64,000 nt of DNA, from NCBI GenBank assembly GCA_964434535.1, contig CAYSWA010000004.1:101557-165556 (forward strand). The letters run 5' to 3'. The notes under the pieces are model-generated. The model ran no database searches. It was not told where the DNA came from and was given only the letters and a program-made list of their open reading frames with translations. Of this stretch, positions 17,786 through 26,434 are shown piece by piece. Within the stretch, counting starts at the first letter, position 1, and the number at the start of each line of letters is the position of its first letter. The translations under genes were made by a program, and so were the position numbers. This DNA comes from SM23-32 sp964434535. GTDB taxonomy: Bacteria; Planctomycetota; Brocadiia; SM23-32.

Positions 17786-17902
17786 ACGGCAACGGCGAGC
17801 GGCAGCGAGTGAGCGTCGGCTTGCCGCACGCCCCCTTCTTGGCCGTCCTCTGCGCGCTCCGCGGGCTCCGCGCGAGGGCCGCCTCTGCCGTTCGCCGCGT
17901 TG

Positions 17903-17932
17903 AAGGCGCCGGGGCCTTTCGGGTAACCTGTG
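17903..17932 (+). promoter_or_regulatory. Candidate ugd promoter
   Basis: TTGAAG (17903-17908), 18 bp, TAACCT (17927-17932), 33 bp before the ATG, which is preceded by GGGAGG. Confidence 0.45.
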
Positions 17933-17964
17933 CGTGGGGAATGTGGCCCTGACGGGAGGACGCG

Positions 17965-19290
17965 ATGAAGCTCTGCGTGGTCGGCTGCGGCTACGTCGGT
18001 CTGGTGACCGGCACCTGCCTGGCCGAGATGGGCAACGACGTGACGGCCGTCGACAAGGACCCCGAGCGCGTGGCCATGCTGCAGCGGGGCGAGATGCCGA
18101 TCCACGAGCCGGGCCTGGGCGAGCTGGTGCAGCGCAGCGCGGCCGGCGAGCGGTTCACCTTCACCACCGACCTGGCCGAGGGGGTGCGGCGCAGCGACGT
18201 CGTGTTCGTCTGCGTCGGCACGCCGCCGCGCGAGGACGGTTCGACGGACCTACGCGCTGTGCTGGAGGTCGCCCGCGGCGTCGCACGGGCCATGCCCGAC
18301 TACCGCCTGGTGGTGATCAAGAGCACCGTGCCGGTCGGCACGGGCCGGCGGGTGGCCGAGGAGATGGCCGCCCTGACGGATCAGCCCTTCGACGTGGCTT
18401 CGAACCCCGAGTTCCTGAAGGAGGGGGCGGCGGTCGAGGACTTCTTCCGCCCCGACCGGATCGTCGTCGGCGCCGAGAGCGAGCGGGCGCTGCGCCTGCT
18501 GCGGGCCATCTACGCCCCGTTCCTGCGCACGGGCCGGCCGTTCATCGCGATGGGCTGCGCCAGCGCCGAGATGACCAAGCACGCCTCCAACGCCATGCTC
18601 GCCGCCCGCATATCCTTCATCAACGAGCTGGCCGGGCTCTGCGAGGCGGCGGGGGCCGACGTGGAGGAGGTGCGCCTGGGCGTGGCGGCCGACCGCCGGA
18701 TCGGTCCGCAGTTCCTGTTCCCCGGGCTCGGGTTCGGCGGGAGCTGCCTGCCGAAGGACATCCTCTCGCTGGCGCACGTCGGGCGCCGGCACGGCCGGGC
18801 GATGCACATCACCGAGGCGGCGCACGCGGTGAACCTCGAGGCGCGCTCGCGGTTCCTGGACCGGATCGCGGCGCACTTCGGCGGGGGGCTGGGCGGGCGC
18901 ACGCTCGCCTTCTGGGGCCTGGCCTTCAAGCCCCGCACCGACGACGTGCGCGAGGCGCCCGCCATCTGGCTGATCCGCGAGCTGCTCTCCCGCTGGCCCG
19001 AGGCCCGCGTGCGCGCGCACGACCCGGTGGCGATGCCCCGCGCCCGCGAGGAGCTGCCCGGCTCGGTCCAGTTCTGCCCCGCCCTCTACGCCACGCTGGA
19101 GGGGGCCGACGCACTGGTGATCTGCACGGACTGGAACGAGTTCCGCTCGCCGGACTTCGAGCGCATGAAGGGCCTGCTGCGCGAGCCGGTCATCTTCGAC
19201 GGGCGTAACCTGTACGAGCCGGAGCTGATGCGCGAGCTCGGCTACACCTACTATTGCGTGGGCCGCGCCCCCGTGGTGCCGGAGGGGTGA
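17965..19290 (+). CDS. ugd: UDP-glucose 6-dehydrogenase
   Basis: This enzyme oxidises UDP-glucose to UDP-glucuronate with two NAD+, feeding capsule, exopolysaccharide or outer-membrane sugar synthesis. The 441-residue length is usual. The N-terminal Rossmann motif is GCGYVGLVTGTCLAEMGNDV (residues 6-25). The central TDLRAVLEVA and VIKSTVPVGTG blocks and the catalytic cysteine motif GFGGSCLPKDILSL (about 260-273) follow, with a C-terminal UDP-binding domain. The start is set by a strong GGGAGG site. An NDP-sugar epimerase at 48691 could act on the same pool, though it is far away. Confidence 0.96.
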   Translation: MKLCVVGCGYVGLVTGTCLAEMGNDVTAVDKDPERVAMLQRGEMPIHEPGLGELVQRSAAGERFTFTTDLAEGVRRSDVVFVCVGTPPREDGSTDLRAVLEVARGVARAMPDYRLVVIKSTVPVGTGRRVAEEMAALTDQPFDVASNPEFLKEGAAVEDFFRPDRIVVGAESERALRLLRAIYAPFLRTGRPFIAMGCASAEMTKHASNAMLAARISFINELAGLCEAAGADVEEVRLGVAADRRIGPQFLFPGLGFGGSCLPKDILSLAHVGRRHGRAMHITEAAHAVNLEARSRFLDRIAAHFGGGLGGRTLAFWGLAFKPRTDDVREAPAIWLIRELLSRWPEARVRAHDPVAMPRAREELPGSVQFCPALYATLEGADALVICTDWNEFRSPDFERMKGLLREPVIFDGRNLYEPELMRELGYTYYCVGRAPVVPEG

Positions 19291-19296
19291 GGGCGG

Positions 19297-19325
19297 TTGA
19301 AGTGCCGTGCGTGCGTGGGTAACAT
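19297..19325 (+). promoter_or_regulatory. Candidate folP-cdaA-ybbR promoter
   Basis: TTGAAG (19297-19302), 17 bp, TAACAT (19320-19325), 21 bp before the folP ATG. The hexamers are almost the same as those before ugd. Confidence 0.5.
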
Positions 19326-19346
19326 CCGTGGCGCGAGGGCCACGCC

Positions 19347-20246
19347 ATGAATGAGACAGCCGACGGGGCGATCTGGGCCGCGCGGCCCCCTTTCCGCATG
19401 GAGCTGCCGTCCGGCCGCGCGCTCGAGACGGCCGGGCGCCCGCTGGTGATGGGCGTGCTGAACGTGACGCCGGACTCCTTCAGCGACGGTGGCCGCTTCC
19501 TCACGCTGAAGGCGGCGATGGAGCGGGCGCGCCGGATGTGCGCCGAGGGGGCCGACCTGATCGACGTGGGCGGCGAGAGCACCCGCCCCGGTAGCGAGCC
19601 CGTGCCGGCCGATGAGCAGACGCGCCGCGTGCTGCCCGTTATCGGGGAGCTGGCCGTCGAGGTGAGCACGCCGATCAGCATCGACACCCGCAAGGCGGAG
19701 GTCGCCGAGGCGGCGCTGGAGGCCGGCGCGGAGCTGATCAATGACGTGAGCGCCCTGCGGGCCGACCCCGAGATGGCCCCCCTCGCCGCCGAGCGGGGGG
19801 TGGCCGTCATCCTGATGCACATGCAGGGCACGCCCGAGACGATGCAGCAGGAGCCGAGCTACGAGGACGTGGTCGGCGAGGTGAGCGCCTGGCTGCACGA
19901 GCGCGTCGAGTGGGCCGCATCGCAGGGCATCGCGCGCGAGCGGCTCATCGTGGACCCGGGCTTCGGGTTCGGCAAGACGGTCGGCCACAACCTGGAGCTG
20001 CTGCGGCGCCTGCCGGCGCTGCACTCGACGGGCCGGCCCGTGCTGGTCGGCACCTCGCGCAAGTCCATGATCGGGGCCGTGCTGGACGCGCCGCCCGACC
20101 GGCGGCTGCACGGCACGCTGGCCACGGTGGCGGCGGCGGCGCTGGCCGGCTGCCACGCGGTGCGCGTGCATGACGTGGCCCCCGCGCTGGAGGTCCTCAG
20201 GGTCTGCGAAGCCGTCCGGAGGGGCATGGCCTGGGCCGATGAATGA
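19347..20246 (+). CDS. folP: Dihydropteroate synthase
   Basis: FolP condenses p-aminobenzoate with dihydropterin pyrophosphate in folate synthesis. It has 299 residues with the two PROSITE-type regions clearly visible: VMGVLNVTPDSFSDGGRF (about 34-51) and LIDVGGESTRPGSEPV (about 72-87). The C-terminal phosphate and pterin contacts LVDPGFGFGKT-like and LVGTSRKSMIGAVL follow. Its stop overlaps the cdaA start by 8 bp (ATGAATGA), so the two are translationally coupled. folP-cdaA-ybbR is a recurring arrangement in several phyla. Confidence 0.97.
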   Translation: MNETADGAIWAARPPFRMELPSGRALETAGRPLVMGVLNVTPDSFSDGGRFLTLKAAMERARRMCAEGADLIDVGGESTRPGSEPVPADEQTRRVLPVIGELAVEVSTPISIDTRKAEVAEAALEAGAELINDVSALRADPEMAPLAAERGVAVILMHMQGTPETMQQEPSYEDVVGEVSAWLHERVEWAASQGIARERLIVDPGFGFGKTVGHNLELLRRLPALHSTGRPVLVGTSRKSMIGAVLDAPPDRRLHGTLATVAAAALAGCHAVRVHDVAPALEVLRVCEAVRRGMAWADE

Positions 20247-21048
20247 GCTGATCGACAGCCTGGGACACTGGCTCGAGGTGTGGGCCCCCGTGCTCGGCCG
20301 CGCGGCGGTCGAGGTGTTTATCATCTGGCTGCTCGTCTACGCCTTCATCCGGGTGATGCAGGGCACGCGGGGGGCGGGGGTGCTGAAGGGACTGGCGCTC
20401 TTTGCGGCCGTGCTGGCCGGCACGACCATGTTCGTCACGCGCCGCTTCGAGCTGGACATCATCGACTGGGCGCTCGGCGCGCTGGCGCCGGTCATCGTGC
20501 TGCCGCTGTTCATCCTGTTCCAGCCGGAGATCCGGCGGGCGCTGATCCGCCTGGGGCAGAACCCGCTGTTCAGCATGTTCTTCCGCCCGCACAGCCGCTT
20601 CACCGAGGAGCTGGTCAAGGCGACCTTCAGCCTGGCGCGGGACAAGATCGGCGCGCTGATCGCCATCGAGCGCGAGGTCGGCCTGCGGGGCTACGTGGAG
20701 GCGGGCATCCGGCTCGACGCCGAGGTGACGGCCGAGCTGATCAAGACCGTCTTCTGGCCGGGCACGCCGCTGCACGACGGGGCGATCGTCATCCGCCGCC
20801 AGCGCATCGCGGCGGCCGGCTGCCTGTTCCCCCTGACCGACAGCCCCCAGTTCTCCGCCGAGCTCGGCACACGGCACCGGGCCGGTGTGGGGGTGACCGA
20901 GGAGTCGGACGCCGCCGCGATCATCGTCAGCGAGCAGACCGGCCAGGTCTCGCTCGCCGTCGGCGGCGCGCTTCAGCGGAACATGGACGAGAAGTCGCTG
21001 CGCCGGGCGCTTGAGGAGCTGGCGGCCGAGCCGGCGGACAGGGAGTAG
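20239..21048 (+). CDS. cdaA: Membrane diadenylate cyclase CdaA
   Basis: CdaA makes cyclic di-AMP from two ATP, a second messenger for potassium, osmolyte and cell-wall homeostasis. The 269-residue protein has three N-terminal transmembrane helices (about residues 14-85) and a DAC domain. The signatures are PLHDGAIVI (DGA, about residue 178) and GTRHRAGVGVTEESDA (RHR, about 213). The ATG at 20239 is used because it starts at the normal CdaA N-terminus and overlaps folP. Directly downstream is ybbR, whose product is the usual CdaA regulator. Confidence 0.95.
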   Translation: MNELIDSLGHWLEVWAPVLGRAAVEVFIIWLLVYAFIRVMQGTRGAGVLKGLALFAAVLAGTTMFVTRRFELDIIDWALGALAPVIVLPLFILFQPEIRRALIRLGQNPLFSMFFRPHSRFTEELVKATFSLARDKIGALIAIEREVGLRGYVEAGIRLDAEVTAELIKTVFWPGTPLHDGAIVIRRQRIAAAGCLFPLTDSPQFSAELGTRHRAGVGVTEESDAAAIIVSEQTGQVSLAVGGALQRNMDEKSLRRALEELAAEPADRE

Positions 21049-21052
21049 GGGC

Positions 21053-22105
21053 GTGCGCGATTTCATCCACAGAGCGCTGAAGGCCGTCTTCGGCAACTTC
21101 CGCCTGAAGCTCTGGGCGTTCCTGATCGCCCTCTGCGTCTGGTTCTACGGCAGCGCGCGCATGACCGAAGAGATCACCGAATGGGCCAAGGTCGACATCG
21201 ACCCGCCGAACGGCTACCGGCTGCTGTGGCAGGACGAGAGCATGGTCCGTCTCACCGTCGCCGGGCCTCGCTCGCTGCTGACCAAGCTGCGGGGCGACCT
21301 GGTGCAGAACTACGTGCAGTTCCGCCATCAGCTTGCGCCGCAGGAGCTGAGCGACGGGCACGCCACGCTCGCCATCGACCCCCACTGGCTGCGGCCGGGG
21401 CTGGCGGAGTCGGAGCTGGTCCAGCTCAGGTTCCGCAGCATCAGCCCGCCCGAAGTGCAGCTCTACGCCAGCCCCGTCAAGGAGAAGGAGCTGCCCGTCG
21501 AAGTGCGGGCCACCGTGCACCCGGCCGCCGGCTGCCGCGTGGTCCGGCCGCCCGACGCCACGCCCGCGCAGGTCACCGTGCGCGGGCCGGCCGTGGCGCT
21601 GGAGCAGATGGACTCGGTCCGCACTGCCGAGCTGACCTTCTTCGACGTGCAGGCGGACCTGCGCCGGCCGGTCAGCCTCCAGGACACCGTCGAGGTCTCG
21701 CTGGACAACGGCGTGCGCCTGCCCGTCTCGCTCGCCGTCCAGCCTCCCACCGTCGTCGCCAACATCTACGTGGCCGGCGAGGAGGAGGCGCAGCGGGCCT
21801 TCCAGAACGTGAAGGTGACGCTGCTCGCCCCGCCGGGCTTCCCCTACGTGGCCGAGCCGGGCGAGGAGGACGCCCGGGTCAGCGTCAGCGTCGTCGGCCC
21901 TCCCGGCGAGCTGTCCAGGATCAAGCCCGAGGAGGTGAAGGCGTACGTCTTCCTGGACGCGCTGGCCGGCGAGGAGATCGTCTCCGGCGGCATGGCCCCC
22001 TACAAGGAGCCGGTCCGGGTGCAGTTGCCCCCTGACGTGACTTACAGCGACGTCAGCGCCGAGCCGGAGAGGGTGACCGTGCTGTTGAAGAACCCCGCCC
22101 GGTAG
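21053..22105 (+). CDS. ybbR: YbbR-domain protein (CdaA regulator)
   Basis: This is a 350-residue single-pass protein. After about 15 residues a transmembrane helix (LKLWAFLIALCVWFYGS, about 15-32) anchors several YbbR repeats outside the membrane (for example PPNGYRLLWQDESMVRLTVA, and later VTVRGPAVALEQMDSVRTAE). YbbR/CdaR proteins bind and tune CdaA. The start is GTG at 21053, 4 bp after the cdaA stop and preceded by GGGAGTAGG. An in-frame ATG at 21011 would give an N-terminus unlike the family and a long overlap with cdaA. Confidence 0.88.
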   Translation: MRDFIHRALKAVFGNFRLKLWAFLIALCVWFYGSARMTEEITEWAKVDIDPPNGYRLLWQDESMVRLTVAGPRSLLTKLRGDLVQNYVQFRHQLAPQELSDGHATLAIDPHWLRPGLAESELVQLRFRSISPPEVQLYASPVKEKELPVEVRATVHPAAGCRVVRPPDATPAQVTVRGPAVALEQMDSVRTAELTFFDVQADLRRPVSLQDTVEVSLDNGVRLPVSLAVQPPTVVANIYVAGEEEAQRAFQNVKVTLLAPPGFPYVAEPGEEDARVSVSVVGPPGELSRIKPEEVKAYVFLDALAGEEIVSGGMAPYKEPVRVQLPPDVTYSDVSAEPERVTVLLKNPAR

Positions 22106-22112
22106 GTAGAAT
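22085..22112 (+). promoter_or_regulatory. Candidate folE promoter
   Basis: TTGAAG (22085-22090), 16 bp, TAGAAT (22107-22112), partly inside the end of ybbR. It is followed by a GGCGCC-rich tandem. Confidence 0.45.
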
Positions 22113-22166
22113 GGCGGCGCCGGCGGCGCCGGCCCGCTTCGCCCTCATTGGTGTGGAGGTCCCCGC

Positions 22167-22736
22167 GTGAAGTTCGACCGCGACAAGGTAGCCGAAGGCG
22201 TGCGCCTCATCCTGGAGGGGATCGGTCACTGCGTCGAGACCGGGCCGCTGGCCGAGACGCCCCGCCGGGTGGCCCGCGCCTACCAGGAGATCTTCGCCGG
22301 CACCTACGCCCGCCCGGAGGACTCGGTGAAGGTCTTCCAGGAGGAAGGCTACGACGAGATCGTGCTGGTCAAGGACATCCCCTTCTACTCCATGTGCGAG
22401 CACCACCTGCTGCCGTTCCACGGCCGGGCCCACGTGGCCTACATCCCGCGCGGCGGCCGCATCACCGGCATCAGCAAGCTGGCCCGCATCGTCGAGCTCC
22501 ACGCCCGCCGCCTCCAGGTGCAGGAGCGCATGACGGCCCAGGTGGCCCGCACGCTCAACGAGGCGCTCCAGCCGCGCGGCGTCATGGTCGTCGTCTCCGC
22601 CGAGCACCTCTGCATGACGATGCGCGGGGTCAAGAAGCCCGGCTCGCTGACCGTCACCAGCGTGGTCACCGGCCTGTTCCGCCAGAACCCGGCCACCCGC
22701 GCCGAGGCGATGAACCTGATCGAGAGCGGCAGTTGA
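22167..22736 (+). CDS. folE: GTP cyclohydrolase I
   Basis: FolE opens and rearranges GTP to dihydroneopterin triphosphate, the first step of tetrahydrofolate (and pterin or queuosine) synthesis. The 189-residue length is typical. The zinc/catalytic motif is SMCEHHLLPFHGRAHVAYIP (about 72-91), with later cysteine-containing AEHLCMTMRGVKKPG (about 141-155). The start is GTG at 22167, after GTGGAGG. It lies near folP and in the same direction, but its own promoter is plausible. Queuosine genes queA/tgt are also close, and folE supplies their pathway too. Confidence 0.97.
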   Translation: MKFDRDKVAEGVRLILEGIGHCVETGPLAETPRRVARAYQEIFAGTYARPEDSVKVFQEEGYDEIVLVKDIPFYSMCEHHLLPFHGRAHVAYIPRGGRITGISKLARIVELHARRLQVQERMTAQVARTLNEALQPRGVMVVVSAEHLCMTMRGVKKPGSLTVTSVVTGLFRQNPATRAEAMNLIESGS

Positions 22737-22761
22737 GGCCCCTCGCGCCGCCCGCCGGCCC

Positions 22762-23202
22762 ATGAGCGAGAACCCCGAGAAGGTCGCCGAGTTCATCGAG
22801 CTCCGCTCGCCCCAGGACCGCCTGCCGATGGCCTGCGAGCGCGCCACGCTCCACTTCGAGCGAGGCCAGAGCGTGGCCATCCACTGCCCCGACCCCGCCG
22901 AAGCCGCCGAGCTGGACGGGATGCTCTGGAGGCTGCGCCAGAACTCGTTCGTCCCCCACGTCCGCCTGGAGGAGGCCGAGGCCGACCCGATCGAGCCCGT
23001 CGTGGTCTTCAGCTCCACCGGAGGGCCGCCCTCCGACGTGTTGATCCTGGCCGGCGCGGAGGAGTTGCCCCCCTGGGTGGAGCGCTACGCGCACGTCTAC
23101 GACTTCGCCGCCGTCTACGATGAGGAGCTGCGCCGCTTGAGCCGCCGCCGGTTCGCCCGGCTCAAAGAGGCCGGCTATCGCATGCGCTTCATTCGGCCGT
23201 AG
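22762..23202 (+). CDS. holC: DNA polymerase III chi subunit (HolC family)
   Basis: This 146-residue protein resembles HolC, the accessory clamp-loader subunit that connects SSB to DNA polymerase III. Matching blocks are ERATLHFERGQSVAIHCPD, the signature LDGMLWRLRQNSFVPHVRL (about residues 52-70), SDVLILAG, and a C-terminal VYDFAAVYDEELRRLSRRRF with an AGYR ending. The SSB-contact region around the W and VPH residues is retained. It follows folE by 25 bp on the same strand. HolC is best known from Proteobacteria, so finding it here is of interest. The partner HolD is not seen. Confidence 0.82.
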   Translation: MSENPEKVAEFIELRSPQDRLPMACERATLHFERGQSVAIHCPDPAEAAELDGMLWRLRQNSFVPHVRLEEAEADPIEPVVVFSSTGGPPSDVLILAGAEELPPWVERYAHVYDFAAVYDEELRRLSRRRFARLKEAGYRMRFIRP

Positions 23203-23229
23203 CCGCCGGGAGGCCAGGCCGCCAGCGGC

Positions 23230-23265
23230 GCCGCACGAGCAACGCGCAACCAGCAGCGAGCAACG
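23230..23265. repeat. Dispersed intergenic repeat (GTTGCTCGT family), copy 2, inverted
   Basis: This 36-bp stretch starting GCCGCACGAGCAACG is the reverse complement of 7093-7128 with three mismatches. It lies between holC and the GGDEF-like gene. Confidence 0.75.
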
Positions 23266-23281
23266 GGGCCGTTCCCGCGAG

Positions 23282-23311
23282 TTGACAAACCCGCCCCGCT
23301 TCGTGCACAGT
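23282..23311 (+). promoter_or_regulatory. Candidate promoter of the GGDEF-like gene
   Basis: A perfect TTGACA (23282-23287), 18 bp, CACAGT (23306-23311). An alternative -10, TATAAC, lies at 23332 but without a good -35. Confidence 0.4.
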
Positions 23312-23355
23312 GGCAGGCGCTTCGTGCCCCGTATAACCTGGCACCGAGGTGTGCG

Positions 23356-23976
23356 ATGGAAGACGAGGATAAGAGCAGGGAGGAGCTGCTCCGGAAGCTG
23401 GAGGAGCTGCGCGTGCGCCTGGCCCAGCTCGAGGGCGCCGAGGCGCGGCGCATCCAGGCCGAGCGCGGGCTGCGCGGCCTGGCGCACCTGGACGAGCTGA
23501 GCGGGCTCTACAACCGCAACGCCTTCCTGATCCTCGCCCTCCAGCAACTGCGCATCGCCCGGCGCGCCCGGCGGCCCATGCTCCTGCTCTACTGCCGGGC
23601 AGTAAACGTGGACGGCCTGGTCGAGGCCATCGGGCCCCAGGAGGCCGACCGCGCGCTGGCCGAGGTCGGCCGCATCGTGAAGAGCACCTTCCGGGAATCC
23701 GACATCGTCGCGCGGATCAGCGCCGCCGACTTCGCCGTGCTCGCCGTCGAGGCCGCCGAGCGGCGCGGGCTCGTCCTGGCCAACCGCCTGCGCAAGGCCC
23801 TCTCCGATCAGAAGGCCAAGGGCGCCGTGCCCCACCAGCTCTGCATGCGCACCGCTCTGGCCCGCTGGGACCCCGAGAACCCCTGCACCGTCAAGGAACT
23901 GCTGGAGCGGGCCGCAGCCCAGATCGTGTGCCAGACGCGCGAACAGCGCGAGCAGCAAGAAGAGGGGGAGCAGTAG
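23356..23976 (+). CDS. Coiled-coil protein with a degenerate GGDEF domain
   Basis: This is a 206-residue cytoplasmic protein. A charged coiled coil (residues 5-40) leads into a GGDEF-fold domain (about 45-185) recognisable from LAHLDELSGLYNRNAFLILA and DIVARISAADFAVLAVEAAE. The active-site signature that should read GG(D/E)EF is SAADF at residues 122-126, so the two glycines and the acidic metal ligand are missing and cyclase activity is not expected. Such proteins may act as nucleotide sensors or scaffolds. The C-terminus ends in a Gln/Glu-rich tail. It converges on the GspF-like gene. Confidence 0.82.
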   Translation: MEDEDKSREELLRKLEELRVRLAQLEGAEARRIQAERGLRGLAHLDELSGLYNRNAFLILALQQLRIARRARRPMLLLYCRAVNVDGLVEAIGPQEADRALAEVGRIVKSTFRESDIVARISAADFAVLAVEAAERRGLVLANRLRKALSDQKAKGAVPHQLCMRTALARWDPENPCTVKELLERAAAQIVCQTREQREQQEEGEQ

Positions 23977-24002
23977 CCGAGCGCCCGGAACGACACGCCC
24001 CC

Positions 24003-24992
24003 TCAGCCCATCGCCCCCTGGATGGCGCTGACGTAGCCCATGAAGATGCTGACGATGAAGTAGATGATCACCGCCGCCACCCCCGCCCAGACCAGCCAGC
24101 CCAGCGCCTTCCCCAGCACGCTGAGGGACTCCTCCGCCCGCGCGGCGTGGTGCCGGGCGAGCCAGTCGAGCCGCTCCGAGAGCTTGCCGGACTGCTCGGC
24201 GATCTCGATGATGTGCGTGTACTGGGCCGGGAAGAGCCGCGACTCGCCGATCGCCTCGGCCAGCGTCGCCCCCTCCCCTACGGCCTTCGCCACCCGGCGC
24301 CCCCGCGCGGCGAAGGCCCGGTTGCCCGTCGCGTCGAAGGAGCGGCGCAGCGCCTCCCCGATCGGCAGCCCCGCCTCGTACATCAGGTAGAGCACCAGGC
24401 TGAAGCGCGCCAGCGCCATCGAGCGCATCACGTAGCCGACCACCGGGAGCTGGAGCGCCGCCTCGTGGAAGAGCCGCAGGGCGCCGAGCAGGTTCGAAGC
24501 CGCCACGTAAGCCGCGATCAGCACCAGCGGCCCCCCGTAGCCCACGGCCAGCACCACGGTCGGCCCGCCGAAGCGCCGCTGCCCGGTGAGCATGCCCAGG
24601 ATGTAGGAGACGAACGCGACGACGGCGATGGCGACCACGTACTGGAGCACGGGCAGGGCGATCTGCGCCAGGAAGCTGCGCCAGGTGCGCCGGCGGAACT
24701 CGAAGTAGCGCTGGAGCTCCCGCAGCGTCCGCTCCAGCGTGCCGCTCCGCTCGCCGGCGTCGACGAGCTGGATCAACAGCGGCGGGAACGGCCCCGAGTG
24801 CTCGAACGCCTCGGCGAGGCTCTCCCCGGCGTTGACGCGCCCCGTCGCGCGGGCGGCGATGCGGCCGAGCCGGCTGGCCGGGGACTGCTCGCAGAGCACG
24901 CTGAGGGCGCGCGTGACCGGCAGGCCGGCGTCCAGCATCGTGCCCAGGTCGTGGCAGAGCCGGATCAGGTCCTTGCGCGAAAGCCCGAACAT
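24003..24992 (-). CDS. Type II secretion / type IV pilus inner-membrane protein, GspF/PilC family
   Basis: This is a 329-residue polytopic protein with two T2SSF domains (about residues 10-125 and 205-320), each ending in transmembrane helices, for example LAQIALPVLQYVVAIAVVAF and ALGWLVWAGVAAVIIYFIVS. Motifs LIQLVDAGERSGTLERTLRE and HIIEIAEQSGKLSERLDWLA are the standard GspF repeats. GspF proteins form the platform that couples the assembly ATPase to pseudopilus growth. No gspE, gspG or pilin gene is near, so it is an orphan copy. The ATG at 24992 gives the usual N-terminus; the protein is somewhat shorter than the about 400 residues of classical GspF. Confidence 0.9.
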   Translation of the reverse strand: MFGLSRKDLIRLCHDLGTMLDAGLPVTRALSVLCEQSPASRLGRIAARATGRVNAGESLAEAFEHSGPFPPLLIQLVDAGERSGTLERTLRELQRYFEFRRRTWRSFLAQIALPVLQYVVAIAVVAFVSYILGMLTGQRRFGGPTVVLAVGYGGPLVLIAAYVAASNLLGALRLFHEAALQLPVVGYVMRSMALARFSLVLYLMYEAGLPIGEALRRSFDATGNRAFAARGRRVAKAVGEGATLAEAIGESRLFPAQYTHIIEIAEQSGKLSERLDWLARHHAARAEESLSVLGKALGWLVWAGVAAVIIYFIVSIFMGYVSAIQGAMG

Positions 24993-25102
24993 GGCGGCGG
25001 CTCCCTGTCTGCCGGGTCGGTGGGCACAGCATACCAGCGCCCTCGCCCGCAGGCCAGCGCCCGCCGGCCGCTGGCCGGCGCTGCGGAACTGGCCAGAGCG
25101 CC

Positions 25103-26431
25103 TCAGCCGGCCAGCTCGCCGAACAGCGTCAGGGCGGTCGCGCCGGTCAGGCGCACGCGGGCCAGCTCGCCGGCGAGCGCTCCGGCGCCCGCGAAGACGA
25201 CGATGTCGTTGCCCCGCGTGCGGCCGCTGAGCTTGCCGGCGTCGGCCTTGCTCGGCCCGTCGAGGAGCACCTCCACTTCCCGCCCGACCATCGCCGCGCG
25301 CCGCTCCGTGTCCACCCGCTCCTGGGCGGCGAGCAGCGCCTGGTTGCGCTCGCGCTTGACCCCGTCCGGCACGTCGTCTGCCAGAGTGGCCGCGCGCGTG
25401 CCGGGGCGCGGGGAATACTTGAAGACGAACGCCTGCTGGAAGCGCGCCTCCTCCAGCAGGCCGAGCGTCTCGGCGAAGTCCTCCTCGCTCTCGCCGGGGA
25501 AGCCGACGATGAAGTCGCCGGCCAGCTCGACGCCGGGGATGCGCTGGCGGGCGCGCTCGACCATGCGGCGGTAGTCGCCGGCGCCGTAGCGGCGGTTCAT
25601 CCGTGCCAGCACGGCGTCCGAGCCGCTCTGGGGCGGCACGTGCAGGTGCTCGCAGACCTTGCGCAGGCTCCCCACCGCCTCCAGGACCGCGTCGGAGATG
25701 TCCTTCGGGTGGCTGGTGACGAAGCGGATCCGCTCCAGCCCGTCCACGGCGTCGGCCATCGCCAGCAGGTCGGCGAGCGTGGCGCCCTCCCCGCCCCGCC
25801 CCAGGCCGTAGCTGTTGACGTTCTGGCCCAGGAAGGCGACCTCGCGCACGCCCTCGCCGGCGAGCCGGCGGACCTCGTCGATGACCTCGCCCGGGGGGCG
25901 GCTCACCTCGCGGCCCCGCACGTGGGGGACGATGCAGTAGGAGCAGAAGTTGTCGCAGCCGCGCATGACGCTCACGAAGGCCCGGTGCGGGCTGACGCGC
26001 ATGGAGGCGTCGCGGGAGAAGGTGACCGGCCCGTCCTCGGCCACGTCCACGATCGGGCCGCCGCCGGCGAGGACGTGGCGCAGGTACTCGGGCACCCGCA
26101 GGAACGCCCGCGTGCCGCAGACCAGCTCCACGTGCCCGAACCGCTCGACGAGCTGCCGGCCCATGCGCTGCGCCATGCAGCCGAGGACGCCGAGGACGAA
26201 CCCCTCGTCGCGCCGCGCGCGGCGCCGCCACGCGCCCAGGTGGGAGAGGACGCGGTTCTCGGCGTGGTCGCGGACGCTGCACGTGTTGTAGAGCACAACG
26301 TCGGCGCGGTCGGGCTCGTCGCTGAGGGCGAAGCCGGCGCGTGCCAGCTCGCCGCGCAAAAGCTGGCTGTCCAGCTTGTTCATCTGGCAGCCGAAGGTGA
26401 CCAGGCAGACCGATGGGGGCGTGCGGGGCAT
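25103..26431 (-). CDS. miaB: tRNA (i6A37) methylthiotransferase
   Basis: MiaB is a radical-SAM enzyme that adds a methylthio group to isopentenyl-adenosine-37 of tRNAs. The 442 residues follow the family layout. The N-terminal UPF0004 domain has its auxiliary-cluster cysteines (LVTFGCQMNKLDSQLL, NTCSVRDHAENRV, GVLGCMAQRMGRQL). The radical-SAM motif is CDNFCSYCIVPHVRGRE (about residues 148-164), and a TRAM domain lies at the C-terminus. It starts 3 bp after the stop of the upstream phosphohexomutase-like gene, so they are co-transcribed. Confidence 0.96.
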   Translation of the reverse strand: MPRTPPSVCLVTFGCQMNKLDSQLLRGELARAGFALSDEPDRADVVLYNTCSVRDHAENRVLSHLGAWRRRARRDEGFVLGVLGCMAQRMGRQLVERFGHVELVCGTRAFLRVPEYLRHVLAGGGPIVDVAEDGPVTFSRDASMRVSPHRAFVSVMRGCDNFCSYCIVPHVRGREVSRPPGEVIDEVRRLAGEGVREVAFLGQNVNSYGLGRGGEGATLADLLAMADAVDGLERIRFVTSHPKDISDAVLEAVGSLRKVCEHLHVPPQSGSDAVLARMNRRYGAGDYRRMVERARQRIPGVELAGDFIVGFPGESEEDFAETLGLLEEARFQQAFVFKYSPRPGTRAATLADDVPDGVKRERNQALLAAQERVDTERRAAMVGREVEVLLDGPSKADAGKLSGRTRGNDIVVFAGAGALAGELARVRLTGATALTLFGELAG

Positions 26432-26434
26432 GGG

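Noticed and set aside
24003..26282. A 759-codon reading that continues from the GspF-like gene back through miaB
   Set aside because: Only the part from 24992 onward has GspF features; the upstream part is the antisense-like shadow frame of miaB.
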